Positions 62,844 to 64,000 of a stretch of 64,000 bases of DNA are shown piece after piece. This DNA is from Chitinophaga alhagiae (GTDB lineage: Bacteria; Bacteroidota; Bacteroidia; Chitinophagales; Chitinophagaceae): contig NZ_QXMH01000001.1 of assembly GCF_003568665.1 (NCBI RefSeq), positions 372,001 through 436,000 of the forward strand. Direction: 5' to 3'. Below the pieces are notes generated by a model, which was given only the letters and a program-made list of their open reading frames with translations, did no database searches and was not told the DNA's origin. The position numbers were made by a program, and so were the translations under genes. Numbering within the stretch: position 1 is the first letter of the stretch; each line of letters starts with the position of its first letter.

Positions 62844-64000
62844 ATGACCATCAATCACCAGGAAATTGAACTGATAGACAGTTTCGAGCAGATTTCCGTG
62901 GAAATCCACCCTACAGCCAAGGATGGCTCAAAAGCAGTTGCGCAGGAGATCGCCGCACTCATTCGTGAAAAACAGGCAGCTAAAGAACCGGCCGTGCTAG
63001 GCCTGGCCACAGGGTCTACTCCCAAATACCTGTACGCAGAACTGGTGCGCCTGCACCAGGAAGAAGGACTGAGCTTTAAAAACGTGGTCACTTTTAATCT
63101 TGACGAGTACTATCCCATTGAACCGGACGCTTTACAGAGCTACAACCGTTTCATGAAAGAACATTTGTTCAATCATATCGATATTCCCGAAGGCAACTAC
63201 CACATCCCTGACGGCACCGTGCCCAAAGAGCAGATCAAAGCCCACGCAGAGGCTTACGAGCGTAAAATAGAAGAAGCCGGCGGCATAGATATCCAGATTC
63301 TGGGCATCGGCAACAACGGCCACATCGGCTTCAACGAGCCCGGCTCCAACGTCAACTCCCATACCCGCCTGGTAACGCTGGACAATTCCACCCGCCTGGC
63401 CAATGCATATGAATTTTCCAACATGAGTGCTGTGCCCCGCCTGGCAGTGACCATGGGCATCAACACCATCATGAAGGCAAAAAAAGTAATTCTCCTGGCC
63501 TGGGGCCAGCACAAAGCCAAAATTGTGCGCCGCTCCGTAGAAGGCAACAGTACAGACCAGGTGCCCGCTTCCCTGCTGCAACAGCACCGCAACTGCAAGT
63601 TTGTGGTAGACGAGCAGGCCGCCCTGGAGCTGACCCGCAATAAAGAGCCCTGGCTCACCGGAGACTGCGAATGGACGCCCAAGCTGATCCGCAAGGCCGT
63701 AATAAGCCTGGCCCTGAAGCTGAACAAGCCCATCCTGATGCTGACGGACAAAGACTACAATAACAACGGCCTTAACGACCTGATCGTTCAGTACGGCTCC
63801 GCCTACGAGCTGAACATCAAGGAGTTCAACGGCATCCGCGATACCATTACCGGCTGGCCCGGCGGCAAACCGGGAGCAGACCTTCCCAACCACCCGGAAC
63901 GCTCCACGCCCGAGCGCAAACGCGTGCTCATTTTCTCTCCCCACCCGGACGATGACATCATTTCCATGGGTGGCACCTTCATCCGCCTGCACGAGCAGGG
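62844..64000 (+). CDS. Glucosamine-6-phosphate deaminase-like protein fused to PIG-L deacetylase domain (3' partial)
   Basis: The frame is open from ATG 62844 to the end of the window (over 385 residues). The NagB half has GLATGSTPKYLY, FNLDEYYPI and GIGNNGHIGFNEPGS. The residue at the E. coli Asp141 position is Asn158, while His160 and Glu165 match His143 and Glu148. After residue 340 the sequence passes into a LmbE/PIG-L deacetylase start (VLIFSPHPDDDIISMGG) with the metal-binding motif PHPDDD. The protein would make or process amino-sugar phosphates in the cytosol. This fused form is known from Bacteroidota (recollection). Confidence 0.9.
   Translation, partial: MTINHQEIELIDSFEQISVEIHPTAKDGSKAVAQEIAALIREKQAAKEPAVLGLATGSTPKYLYAELVRLHQEEGLSFKNVVTFNLDEYYPIEPDALQSYNRFMKEHLFNHIDIPEGNYHIPDGTVPKEQIKAHAEAYERKIEEAGGIDIQILGIGNNGHIGFNEPGSNVNSHTRLVTLDNSTRLANAYEFSNMSAVPRLAVTMGINTIMKAKKVILLAWGQHKAKIVRRSVEGNSTDQVPASLLQQHRNCKFVVDEQAALELTRNKEPWLTGDCEWTPKLIRKAVISLALKLNKPILMLTDKDYNNNGLNDLIVQYGSAYELNIKEFNGIRDTITGWPGGKPGADLPNHPERSTPERKRVLIFSPHPDDDIISMGGTFIRLHEQ

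Noticed and set aside
44139-64000. Complete polysaccharide utilisation locus
   Set aside because: No SusC or SusD homologue, hybrid two-component system or ECF/anti-sigma pair is seen, so the term PUL is not used.

Overview
The window is chromosomal DNA from a member of the Bacteroidota, most likely a Chitinophaga-like Chitinophagaceae. The grounds are the gene content: N-acyl-ornithine type arginine synthesis, a b558-type sdhCAB, a TPP-riboswitch TonB receptor, FucP-type sugar porters, and GH92, GH20, GH29 and GH109 enzymes. The promoters also fit, with Bacteroidota-type -33 TTTG / -7 TAnnTTTG elements, and Shine-Dalgarno sequences are mostly absent. I see no prophage, complete insertion sequence, CRISPR array or plasmid functions. 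Species is inference.

Layout. 1-8.8 kb: end of a double TonB-C protein, purM, ribF, an exonuclease-holA pair, a coiled-coil membrane protein, a CheY-like receiver, a YbiT-type ABC-F ATPase and an HdeD-like membrane protein, followed by a 108-bp element with 22-bp perfect terminal inverted repeats. 9-19 kb: oligopeptidase B lipoprotein, a Tat-exported Gfo/Idh/MocA protein, a five-copy 42-bp tandem repeat, sdhCAB, and an operon for N-acetylmuramic acid recycling (BadF-type kinase, murQ, unknown gene). 19-25.4 kb: S41 protease, small envelope proteins, der, era, initiator tRNA-fMet and ssb. 25.4-35 kb: TPP riboswitch plus TonB receptor, an AT-rich two-gene accessory unit, an FtsX-type permease, and DUF2461/DUF1444 and secreted proteins. 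35-44 kb: a complete eight-gene arginine cluster on the minus strand (GNAT acyltransferase, argG, argC, argD, argF', argB, argE-like, argH).

44-64 kb is a glycan salvage region: GH29 fucosidase, GH109 protein, galactokinase, two FucP-type porters, a ROK kinase lacking the usual zinc cysteines, N4-(beta-N-acetylglucosaminyl)-L-asparaginase, CutC, an EEP-family hydrolase, GH92 alpha-mannosidase, GH20 hexosaminidase and, running off the end, a NagB-PIG-L fusion. Together these could strip fucose, mannose, HexNAc and the Asn-GlcNAc linkage from glycoproteins and feed the sugars into glycolysis. No SusC/SusD pair is present. Two nearly identical LacI-type operators (CTAAAACGTTTTAG and CTAAAACGTTTGAG), 6 kb apart, tie the porter/kinase block to the GH92-GH20 block.

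The points most worth following are the shared operators, Thr90 in the ornithine-type carbamoyltransferase at the position that sets acetyl versus succinyl specificity, the 42-bp array, the MITE-like element, the riboswitch whose P1 overlaps a terminator hairpin, the degenerate second ATPase site of the ABC-F protein, and the AT-rich two-gene unit at 28.2-29.0 kb. I found no clear unknown defence or mobile system.
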